From G963674505 sp964575975 (GTDB taxonomy: Bacteria; Desulfobacterota; Desulfobacteria; Desulfobacterales; SKZT01), in contig CAZNTU010000042.1 of NCBI GenBank assembly GCA_964575975.1, forward strand, positions 1 through 32,367: 32,367 nt of DNA, read 5' to 3'. A model generated the notes under the pieces. That model was given only the letters and a program-made list of their open reading frames with translations, had not been told where the DNA came from and did no database searches. Both the position numbers and the translations under genes were made by a program. This document shows, piece after piece, positions 15,549-21,994 of the stretch. How positions within the stretch are numbered: position 1 is the first letter of the stretch; each line of letters begins with the position of its first letter.

Positions 15549-16313
15549 ATGAACACGGGGAAATTGATTGATAAAAACGACCAAAAAGTTTTCAATCCCG
15601 TAAGCCGGCTCGTGGAGGAAATCGTCAATACCCTTCAATACATGAAGCGATGCGGGTTTACGGGATACGACCCGTCTCCTGGCTTGCTTGAGGCTATCGA
15701 AAAAAGTCCTCGCCCCCTGAATACCGGAAGGGAGTCTCTTGGCAAGATACGGACTGATCTGGGGGATTGCCGCAGGTGCAAACTGCGCGAATGCCGGAAG
15801 AATATCGTGTTCGGCGCGGGAAATCCGGATGCGCGTCTCGTTTTCGTCGGGGAGGGGCCCGGATACGACGAGGACGTCCAAGGCGAGCCGTTCGTGGGAA
15901 AAGCCGGGCAGTTGCTGACGAAAATCATCGCCGCCATGAATTTGTCCCGGAACGAGGTCTATATCTGCAACGTGATCAAATGCCGCCCGCCTGGAAACCG
16001 CAATCCGGAACCCGACGAGATCGACGCGTGTTTTCCGTTTCTGAAAAGACAGCTCTCCTCCATCGCCCCCGACCTGATATGCACTCTCGGGAGCGTGCCG
16101 ACCAGAGCCCTCATGCAGCGCCAAGTTTTCATTTCCAGCGCGAGAGGAAGATTCTTCGAGTACAAGGGAATCAAGGTAATGCCAACGTTCCATCCCGCCT
16201 ATCTTTTGAGAAATCCCGAAAAAAAAAGGGAGGTCTGGGAGGACGTCCAAAAGATCATGGCGGAATTGGAGAAGGGAGAGGGGCGAGGCTGGAAGGTGGA
16301 AGCTCGAAGCTGA
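15549..16313 (+). CDS. Family 4 (iron-sulfur) uracil-DNA glycosylase
   Basis: The 254-residue protein removes uracil from DNA to start base excision repair. Family 4 motifs are clear: GEGPGYDED...GEPFVGKAGQLL near residue 100, NVIKCRPPGNRNP near 141, and the HPAYLLRNP motif near 216. Four cysteines fit the 4Fe-4S site: C74 and C77 (CxxC), C145, and C161, 16 residues apart. The first 70 residues form an N-terminal extension seen in some bacterial members (sometimes annotated as phage DNA-polymerase-like). The last eight or so residues (GWKVEARS) are encoded by the start of a heptamer repeat array, which also supplies the TGA stop, so the natural C-terminus has been replaced or extended. The ribosome site before the ATG is weak. 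Confidence 0.92.
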   Translation: MNTGKLIDKNDQKVFNPVSRLVEEIVNTLQYMKRCGFTGYDPSPGLLEAIEKSPRPLNTGRESLGKIRTDLGDCRRCKLRECRKNIVFGAGNPDARLVFVGEGPGYDEDVQGEPFVGKAGQLLTKIIAAMNLSRNEVYICNVIKCRPPGNRNPEPDEIDACFPFLKRQLSSIAPDLICTLGSVPTRALMQRQVFISSARGRFFEYKGIKVMPTFHPAYLLRNPEKKREVWEDVQKIMAELEKGEGRGWKVEARS

Positions 16314-16542
16314 AAGCTGGATGATCGAGGCTGGGAGCTGGAAGATCGAGGCTTGAGGATCAAAGAGGGGAACGCTTGAAGCTCAAAGGGAGGGGGAGAA
16401 GCTCAAGGATCGAAATTCAGAGACGAGGAGTTCGGAAAGGAAAGGGCAAGATCCACCCCTTGTGCGTCAAACCATCCCGCCTTGAGCTTCGATCTTCCAG
16501 CTCCCGGCTTCGAGCTTTCAGCTTTCACCTTCGAGCTTTCCA
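16289..16542 (+). repeat. Heptamer-period element A: facing inverted arms after udg
   Basis: The left arm has eleven consecutive in-phase 7-mers (16289-16365) of the pattern CTSGAAG, for example CTGGAAG, GTGGAAG, CTCGAAG, CTGAAAG, ATCGAGG; looser units continue to 16388. The right arm (16480-16535, partial unit to 16542) holds eight 7-mers in inverted orientation. Aligned in register, 16303-16358 and the reverse complement of 16480-16535 match at 47 of 56 positions; six of the nine differences are G-U pairs in the + strand RNA. The centre (16389-16479) looks unique, with scattered purine-rich units. Together with the promoter and leader downstream this fills the gap 16314-16738. Confidence 0.85.
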
Positions 16543-16553
16543 AATAAACGGTG

Positions 16554-16583
16554 TTGACATTTCCCGAACAAATGTTTTATTTA
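16554..16583 (+). promoter_or_regulatory. Sigma70-type promoter within a dyad, before the Rho_N-domain gene
   Basis: TTGACA (16554-16559) and TATTTA (16578-16583) are 18 bp apart. The promoter sits inside a dyad: GGTGTT (16550-16555) mirrors AACACC (16584-16589), and ACAT (16557-16560) mirrors ATGT (16572-16575). The dyad may be an operator. It lies directly after heptamer element A and probably drives the Rho_N-HAD-xerC unit. Confidence 0.6.
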
Positions 16584-16678
16584 AACACCTTTTAACATTG
16601 CGCGTTTGTTTTTTCTCAGAGAACCGGAGCGAGGATGAATGAAATAGAAAATTCGAGACCGTGACCGGATAAAAATGA

Positions 16679-16712
16679 GCGGGGGCCATTCGAGCCTCCG
16701 CTTGTGCTTTTT
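16679..16712 (+). terminator. Possible attenuator hairpin in the leader
   Basis: GCGGGGGC (16679-16686) pairs with GCCTCCGC (16694-16701) with one G-U pair and a 7-base loop, followed by TTGTGC and five T residues. It lies between the promoter at 16554 and the gene at 16739, so it may act as an attenuator rather than a full terminator. Confidence 0.5.
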
Positions 16713-16738
16713 ACGAACGAAAGGAGACTATTGGCAAA

Positions 16739-17065
16739 ATGGGAGCCAAGAAAAAGGAAGCTAAGGAAAAACCCCTCGACAAGATGACCGCCACGGAGCT
16801 TCGGGCTTTGGCAAAAGAAATTCCGGGCATTGTCGGAGTCCACGGGATGAACAAGAACGAGCTGGTCGGCCAGATCAAAGAGGCGCGCGGCATCGTGGAC
16901 GAGTCGGGCAAAAAAAACACGGGCAAGGTTCGCGAGTTGAAGCAGAAAATCAGAGCGCTCAGGGCCCAGCGCGAAAAGTCCTTGAACGCCGAAGACGACA
17001 AGATGGCCCAAATATACAAGGAAAGAATCATCCGGCTCAAAAAGAAAACCCGGCGCAGCGCCTAA
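16739..17065 (+). CDS. Small Rho N-terminal-domain-like protein
   Basis: The 108-residue protein carries a Rho_N/SAP-like helical module at about residues 12-52 (MTATELRALAKEIPG then a G-rich turn and MNKNELVGQIKEARGI), the same fold as the N-terminal domain of transcription terminator Rho, which contacts nucleic acid. A strongly basic coiled coil (about 60-105, VRELKQKIRALRAQREKSL...) follows. From general knowledge, similar small proteins are common in deltaproteobacteria; their function is not established. A nucleic-acid-binding role is inferred. GGAG lies about ten bases before the ATG. Six bases separate it from the HAD gene. Confidence 0.75.
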   Translation: MGAKKKEAKEKPLDKMTATELRALAKEIPGIVGVHGMNKNELVGQIKEARGIVDESGKKNTGKVRELKQKIRALRAQREKSLNAEDDKMAQIYKERIIRLKKKTRRSA

Positions 17066-17071
17066 GAGCCG

Positions 17072-17686
17072 ATGGCGATCAGCAGTCGAAAGGGTGAACT
17101 TGAAAAGTGGTGCCCGAGTATCGATCCGTCGTCCGTGGCTTTCGACGTGGACGGCGTTTGCGCCGATACGATGGGACTTTTTTTGCAGATTCTCGAACAC
17201 GATTTCGGAATCCAGGGAATCCGCCAAGAGGATATTACATGCTATTCTCTGGAAAAGTGTCTGGACGTAGATGAAAACATCGTCTTGGAAGCGATTCGGA
17301 GAATTCTCGACGGCGATTATCCGTTCGAACTAAAACCTATTGACGGCGCGGTCGAGGTTTTGACCAGGATCGCGGATGTCAGCGGCAAGTTGCTTTTCGT
17401 TACGGCCCGGCCGAAAACCGGGCCCGTAGAGGACTGGATTCGCGACCTGATACCGTCGGGAACCGGCAGGATCGAAGTGGTTGCCACGGGCGCGTACGAG
17501 GCGAAGGCCGGGGTTCTTTTGGAGAAAAAAGTGTCCCATTTCGTGGAGGACCGCTTGGACTCCTGTTTTACGCTTTCCGATGCGGGAATTACGCCCCTGT
17601 TGCTGGCCCAACCCTGGAACAGGGAGCGACATCCTTTCGTGGAGGTGAAAACCTGGGATGAACTCGGAAAACTCATCGCAATATGA
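17072..17686 (+). CDS. HAD-superfamily phosphatase (5'-nucleotidase-like)
   Basis: This 204-residue protein has the HAD motif I DVDGVCADT with D25 as nucleophile and D27 as acid/base, motif II LLFVTARP near residue 110, and a late acidic motif HFVEDRLDS near 155. Size and motif I (DVDGVxADT) are like deoxyribonucleotidase-type (NT5C) or related small-molecule phosphatases. The substrate cannot be told from sequence. It sits between the Rho_N-like gene (6-bp gap) and xerC, probably in one transcript. Confidence 0.8.
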   Translation: MAISSRKGELEKWCPSIDPSSVAFDVDGVCADTMGLFLQILEHDFGIQGIRQEDITCYSLEKCLDVDENIVLEAIRRILDGDYPFELKPIDGAVEVLTRIADVSGKLLFVTARPKTGPVEDWIRDLIPSGTGRIEVVATGAYEAKAGVLLEKKVSHFVEDRLDSCFTLSDAGITPLLLAQPWNRERHPFVEVKTWDELGKLIAI

Positions 17687-17702
17687 GTCCGGGAAAGTCG
17701 CC

Positions 17703-18680
17703 ATGAACGATGCGGGAAAAAAGGATCTGAAGAGGCTGACGGAATTCTTTCTCGAAAGTCTCGCCACGGAGAAAGGGTATTCGATCAACACCCTCGCCGC
17801 GTACGGAAGCGACTTGGCCGAATTTCGCGCATATTTGCAAAGTGCGTCGTCCCGGGGAAACGTTTCGGGAAAAAGAAAATCGGACGAATCCGAAACGGAA
17901 TCCGAGGAAGAAGAATCCATCGACGTCGAATCCATAGACGTTTTGTCGATTCGGGGTTATCTTGGGTCGTTGCACAAGATGAACAAAAAATCGACCGCGG
18001 CTCGCAAAGTTTCGGCCATACGCTCGTTTTTCCGGTACCTGGTCAAGAGAGGCGTTTTGGAAAGCAACCCCGCCCGGTCGGTAGCGACTCCGAAAAAGGA
18101 GAAGACGATCCCGACCTATTTGACGGTGGACGAAATGTTTCGCCTTCTCGATTCCATCCAAATGGACGGAATACCGGGACTGCGCAACAGGGCGATCTAC
18201 GAAACGCTGTATTCCACGGGCGTTCGGGTGTCCGAGCTTGCCGGCCTCGATGTTTCCGACGTCGATTTCGGCGCCGGGCTTGTTCGGGTGCGAGGGAAGG
18301 GCAACAAGGAAAGAATCGTTCCCGTGGGGAACAAAGCATTGGCGGCTATCCGGGAATACCGGAATAGGCTGGCGCAGGAGAAAGGCGTGCCGTTCGACGG
18401 CGAAAGCCCGCTTTTTCTGAACAAGAACAAGGGGCGGCTGACAACGAGGTCCATCGAAAGAATACTGGAACGAATCGTCCGGGAGTGCGAACTGCAAACG
18501 CCGGTTTCCCCGCACGCCCTGCGGCACACTTTCGCCACGCACATGCTCGACGCCGGCGCGGATCTGAGGGTGGTCCAGGAGTTGCTGGGGCACAGAAGCC
18601 TTTCGACAACCCAAAAGTACACCCATGTCAGCATGGACAAGCTGATGGAGATATACGACAGGGCGCATCCTAGGAGGTGA
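17703..18680 (+). CDS. xerC: Tyrosine recombinase XerC
   Basis: XerC and XerD resolve chromosome dimers at dif. All active-site residues are present (numbered from the ATG at 17703): R175 in STGVRVSEL, K199 in RGKGNKER, H271 and R274 in HALRHTFATH, H297 in LGHRSL and Y306 in KYTHVS. The N-terminal SAM-like domain contains an acidic insert at about residues 52-79 (SDESETESEEEES), roughly 20 residues more than usual; total 325 residues against about 300. An in-frame ATG at 17658 would overlap the HAD gene. xerC directly before hslVU is the arrangement in deltaproteobacteria and Firmicutes (codV-clpQY). The TGA stop lies inside the first heptamer of a repeat array. XerD is not excluded by sequence; context favours XerC. 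Confidence 0.92.
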   Translation: MNDAGKKDLKRLTEFFLESLATEKGYSINTLAAYGSDLAEFRAYLQSASSRGNVSGKRKSDESETESEEEESIDVESIDVLSIRGYLGSLHKMNKKSTAARKVSAIRSFFRYLVKRGVLESNPARSVATPKKEKTIPTYLTVDEMFRLLDSIQMDGIPGLRNRAIYETLYSTGVRVSELAGLDVSDVDFGAGLVRVRGKGNKERIVPVGNKALAAIREYRNRLAQEKGVPFDGESPLFLNKNKGRLTTRSIERILERIVRECELQTPVSPHALRHTFATHMLDAGADLRVVQELLGHRSLSTTQKYTHVSMDKLMEIYDRAHPRR

Positions 18681-18718
18681 AAGGTGGAAGGTGGAAGGGG
18701 GAAGCTCGAAGGGGGAAG
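18677..18718 (+). repeat. Heptamer-period element C: single arm after xerC
   Basis: Six in-phase 7-mers, GTGAAAG, GTGGAAG, GTGGAAG, GGGGAAG, CTCGAAG, GGGGAAG, of the same family as elements A and B. The xerC stop codon (TGA, 18678-18680) is part of the first unit. No inverted partner arm is seen in the rest of the gap (18719-18818). Confidence 0.75.
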
Positions 18719-18818
18719 GGGGCGTGGCGGAACAGGCATTGGTCGATGAGGGAATCCGCGTTGCGCGGTTTGAAACGAATGGAATTTTCACGGAAACAAA
18801 TCCGGGGGAATGCGCGTT

Positions 18819-19349
18819 ATGAATTACCGGGGCACCACTATACTGGCGGTGAAGCGCGACGGCAAGATCGCCGTGGCGGGCGACGGCCAGGTGACTTTGA
18901 ACGACACGGTGATCAAGCACCATGCCAAAAAGGTCAGGAAAATCTACAACGACCGGATAATCGTCGGATTCGCGGGCGCCACGGCCGATGCTTTCACTTT
19001 GTTCGACAAGTTCGAGGCGAAGCTGGAAAGATACAACGGCAACTTGACCCGAAGCGCGGTTGAGCTTGCCAGGGATTGGCGTACGGACAAGTACCTGCGC
19101 CGTCTGGAAGCAGTCCTGATAGCGGTCGACAAGGAGAATATGTTCTTGATTTCGGGAAACGGCGACGTGATCGAACCCGACGAGAACATCATCGGGATCG
19201 GTTCCGGTGGCACGGCCGCGAGGGCCGCAGCCGACGCCTTGTTGAAACACAGTTCTCTCGACGCTAAAAAAGTCGTGGAGGAATCCATGAAAATAGCGGC
19301 CTCCCTGTGTATTTACACAAACGATTCTTTCGTGATCGAGGAGTTGTAG
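18819..19349 (+). CDS. hslV: ATP-dependent protease proteolytic subunit HslV
   Basis: HslV (ClpQ) forms the double-hexamer threonine protease chamber of HslUV in the cytoplasm. The 176-residue length is typical. From ATG 18819 a 5-residue propeptide MNYRG precedes the catalytic Thr6 in TTILAVKRDGK; family landmarks follow: VAGDGQVTLNDTV, VGFAGATADAFTLF, ARDWRTDKYLRRLEA and GIGSGGTAARAAADAL. An ATG at 18810 is also in frame, but GGGGG would be only one base away; from 18819 the spacing is about ten. Between xerC and this gene lies heptamer element C. A 91-bp gap separates it from hslU. Confidence 0.96.
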   Translation: MNYRGTTILAVKRDGKIAVAGDGQVTLNDTVIKHHAKKVRKIYNDRIIVGFAGATADAFTLFDKFEAKLERYNGNLTRSAVELARDWRTDKYLRRLEAVLIAVDKENMFLISGNGDVIEPDENIIGIGSGGTAARAAADALLKHSSLDAKKVVEESMKIAASLCIYTNDSFVIEEL

Positions 19350-19395
19350 GAAGAGGCGTCGCATGGAGCATACGTATAGCAGGTGTGCCCGAAAC

Positions 19396-19424
19396 GAAGC
19401 CTTCGACGGGCTTTGAAATTTTTT
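19396..19424 (+). terminator. Weak terminator-like hairpin between hslV and hslU
   Basis: GAAGCC (19396-19401) pairs with GGCTTT (19409-19414), including one G-U pair, with a 7-base loop. After GAAA come six T residues. The stem is short and the T run is displaced, so it may only lower hslU transcription or be chance. Confidence 0.3.
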
Positions 19425-19440
19425 GCATCAGAGAAATAAA

Positions 19441-20817
19441 ATGAGCGATCTGAAACCATCCGAAATCGTAAAGGAACTGGATAAATATATAATCGGCCAG
19501 ACAAAGGCCAAGCGCTCCGTGGCGATCGCGCTTAGAAACAGGTGGCGACGACGCCAGGTCGAGGAGGGGCTCAAGGATGAAATCGCGCCCAAGAACATCA
19601 TCCTGATAGGTCCGACAGGCGTGGGAAAGACGGAAATCTCCCGCCGCCTCTCCCGCCTGACCGATTCCCCGTTTACCAAGGTGGAGGCCTCCAAGTTCAC
19701 CGAAGTCGGCTACGTGGGACGCGACGTGGAATCCATGGTCCGGGACCTCTTGGAGTTGACTGTCAACGATCTGAAATCCAGGGAACAGGAGGCGGTGCAG
19801 GAAAAAGCCCGGAAAATAGCCGAGGAAAGAATGCTGGATATCCTGCTTCCGAAAACGGGCGCCCGGCAAACTCCGCCCAAGCAGGATCAGCCGGGGGACG
19901 GCACCCTTGAAATCGTCGCGGCGCCGACCGAGGACTCGAGCGGCACGCGGGACAAATTGAGAAAGATGCTGCAAAACGGCAAACTCGACGAACGCTACGT
20001 GGACCTGGATCTCCCGGACCGTTCCATGCCCATGGTGGAAATCTTCTCCAACGTGGGAATGGAGGAGATGGGGATCAATTTCAAGGACATGTTCAGCAAC
20101 ATACTGCCCAAGTCGAGCAAGCGCCGCAAGGTCAAGATCAAGGAAGGACTGAAGATTCTGGCCCAGGAGGAAGCGCAGAACCTGGTCGATCTCGACAAGG
20201 TGGTTTCCATGGCCATCGAGAAAGTCGAGCAATCCGGCATAATTTTCCTGGACGAGATCGACAAGATCGCAGGAAAGAACCACGGCCACGGTCCCGACGT
20301 TTCCAGAGAGGGTGTGCAGAGAGACCTGCTCCCCGTAGTCGAAGGATGCTCCGTAAACACCAAGTACGGACCGATCAAGACCGATCACATTTTGTTTATC
20401 GCCTCCGGGGCCTTCCACACGGTGAAGCCCTCCGACCTGATCCCGGAACTCCAGGGCAGGTTCCCCATCAGGGTCGAACTGGATTCCCTGGGATACAAGG
20501 AATTCGTCAGAATCCTGATCGAGCCGAAAAACGCGCTTCTTCTCCAATACGTGGCGCTGCTGAGAACGGAAGGCGTCGATGTTTCCTTCGAAGAGGACGC
20601 CGTGGAGGAAATCGCGAAAATGGCCGAGGAGGTGAATTCGTCCACCGAAAACATCGGCGCCAGGAGACTCCACACCATGATGGAGTACCTGCTGGAGGAC
20701 ATTCTTTTCGACGCTCCCGACCTGCCGGATAAAAAGGTGGTCGTGGACAAGGATTTCGTGCGCGAAAGGTTGGCGGACATCAAGGAGGACGAGGATTTGC
20801 GGAGGTATATTTTGTAA
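19441..20817 (+). CDS. hslU: HslU ATPase subunit of the HslUV protease
   Basis: HslU (ClpY) unfolds substrates and feeds them to HslV. The 458-residue protein has an N-terminal KPSEIVKELDKYIIGQ segment, Walker A GPTGVGKT near residue 60, the pore loop GYVG near 91, the helical I-domain (about 110-240), Walker B IIFLDEID near 270 and sensor 2 GARRLHT near 407. The C-terminal LRRYIL tail fits the HslV-activating peptide that inserts into the protease. ATG 19441 is chosen, with AGAGAAA upstream, over an in-frame ATG at 19423. A heptamer repeat begins one base after its stop codon. Confidence 0.96.
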   Translation: MSDLKPSEIVKELDKYIIGQTKAKRSVAIALRNRWRRRQVEEGLKDEIAPKNIILIGPTGVGKTEISRRLSRLTDSPFTKVEASKFTEVGYVGRDVESMVRDLLELTVNDLKSREQEAVQEKARKIAEERMLDILLPKTGARQTPPKQDQPGDGTLEIVAAPTEDSSGTRDKLRKMLQNGKLDERYVDLDLPDRSMPMVEIFSNVGMEEMGINFKDMFSNILPKSSKRRKVKIKEGLKILAQEEAQNLVDLDKVVSMAIEKVEQSGIIFLDEIDKIAGKNHGHGPDVSREGVQRDLLPVVEGCSVNTKYGPIKTDHILFIASGAFHTVKPSDLIPELQGRFPIRVELDSLGYKEFVRILIEPKNALLLQYVALLRTEGVDVSFEEDAVEEIAKMAEEVNSSTENIGARRLHTMMEYLLEDILFDAPDLPDKKVVVDKDFVRERLADIKEDEDLRRYIL

Positions 20818-20818
20818 G

Positions 20819-21014
20819 GTGGAAGGGGGAAGGCGGGGGCATAAGTGCTAACTCAGGGCCGACCATTGGCAATTAACCATTGATTATCGATTATTGGCCA
20901 TTGAAAACATTCCAAATTTCGGTCGGAACTGACAAAATCGAACCGGTCCGAATAGAATTCTCAATAATCAACGGTTAATATTCAATGAATAATGCTCCAA
21001 AGTTAGCGCTTACG
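20819..21014 (+). repeat. Heptamer-period element D: nested inverted composite after hslU
   Basis: One base after the hslU stop come GTGGAAG and GGGGAAG (family of A/B/C). Next is CATAAGTGCTAACT (20840-20853), whose inverted partner is 21001-21014 (12 of 14 match). Inside, a different heptamer family runs in phase: CATTGGC, AATTAAC, CATTGAT, TATCGAT, TATTGGC, CATTGAA (20864-20905); inverted units occupy 20960-20994. The segments 20864-20891 and 20960-20987 match inversely at 22 of 28 positions. The centre (20906-20959) is unique. The rest of the gap to argB (21015-21121) holds a small dyad, TCGGGTCCCGA near 21070, and no recognisable promoter. Confidence 0.8.
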
Positions 21015-21121
21015 GGAGGCGGGGGGGCTGGATGACGATTCGAGGGGGGATTAGGGCGAATGTCGAGTTTCGGGTCCCGACACGATACCATTTTTCGATA
21101 TTGTCGATATAGAGAAAGACG

Positions 21122-21994
21122 ATGACCGCAATAGCAGAAATACTCATCGAGGCGCTGCCCTACATCAGGCAGTTTTACGGCATGACCATCGTAATCAAGT
21201 ACGGCGGCCATGCGATGGTGGACGAAACGCTCAAGCGGGATTTCGCGAACGACGTTATCCTGCTCAAATACATCGGGATCAATCCGGTAGTGGTCCACGG
21301 CGGAGGACCGCAAATCAATTCCGTGATGGACCAAATGGGGATTTGTCCGCAATTCGTTCGCGGAATGCGCCTCACCGACGAGCGCACCATGGACGTGGTG
21401 GAAATGGTTCTGGGCGGCAAGGTGAACAAGTCCATCGTAGCCCAGATCAACCAGCAGGGCGGAAAGGCCGTGGGATTGAGCGGGAAGGACGGCGGGCTGA
21501 TTCTGGCGAAGAAGCACTACATCATGCGCCAGGAGGACGAGAACAAGCCGCCGGAGATCATCGATCCAGGTCTGGTGGGCGAGGTGGTCCGGATCAATCC
21601 CGAAATTATCGACACTCTGACCTCCAAGGGCTTCATTCCGATCATAGCCCCGGTCGGCGCGGGCGAGAACGGCGAAACGTTCAACATCAACGCGGACCTG
21701 GTGGCGAGCAAGGTCGCCTCCTCCCTGGGGGCGGGCCGCCTGATCCTATTGACCGACGTCGCAGGCGTGATGGACGTCTCGAAGAACCTGATCGCCTCCA
21801 TCGACATGGAAACGATCCAGAGAATGATCAAGGAAAAGCAGATCGTGGGCGGCATGATTCCCAAGATCGAGTACGCCGCGGACGCGCTGCAACACGGGGT
21901 CGGAAAAGTTCAGATCATAAACGGTAAGGAGCGGCACGCCCTTCTTCTGGAACTCTTTACGCGAAAAGGCATAGGAACGGAAGTGACACTATGA
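21122..21994 (+). CDS. argB: Acetylglutamate kinase
   Basis: ArgB phosphorylates N-acetylglutamate, the second step of arginine synthesis. The 290-residue protein shows VIKYGGHAM (K26, G28, G29) for ATP phosphates, VHGGGPQIN at about 58-66 for the substrate, and KIEYAADAL near 245. The N-terminal helix EALPYIRQFYGMT is the type found in arginine-inhibited, hexameric enzymes such as that of Pseudomonas, so feedback control by arginine is likely; this is inferred. An in-frame stop lies a few codons upstream of the ATG, so the N-terminus is complete. The stop overlaps the argD start (ATGA). argC and argJ are not in the window. Confidence 0.96.
   Translation: MTAIAEILIEALPYIRQFYGMTIVIKYGGHAMVDETLKRDFANDVILLKYIGINPVVVHGGGPQINSVMDQMGICPQFVRGMRLTDERTMDVVEMVLGGKVNKSIVAQINQQGGKAVGLSGKDGGLILAKKHYIMRQEDENKPPEIIDPGLVGEVVRINPEIIDTLTSKGFIPIIAPVGAGENGETFNINADLVASKVASSLGAGRLILLTDVAGVMDVSKNLIASIDMETIQRMIKEKQIVGGMIPKIEYAADALQHGVGKVQIINGKERHALLLELFTRKGIGTEVTL

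Noticed and set aside
16289..16542. Insertion sequence or transposon with terminal inverted repeats between udg and the Rho_N gene
   Set aside because: No transposase or target duplication is seen, and the arms are made of short tandem units rather than unique terminal repeats.
17673..19364. Long open frame on the minus strand (about 560 codons) across xerC and hslV
   Set aside because: It lies opposite two well-supported genes with clear catalytic motifs, has no recognisable domains, and its openness follows from codon bias of the + strand genes.
19264..20673. Long minus-strand open frame opposite hslU
   Set aside because: hslU carries all family motifs on the + strand; the opposite frame has no start context or similarity I recognise.
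20974..20994. ArgR operator before argB (TATTCA-A-TGAATA)
   Set aside because: The half-sites are in the opposite orientation to the E. coli ARG box and lie inside the inverted arm of element D, so the repeat explains them better.
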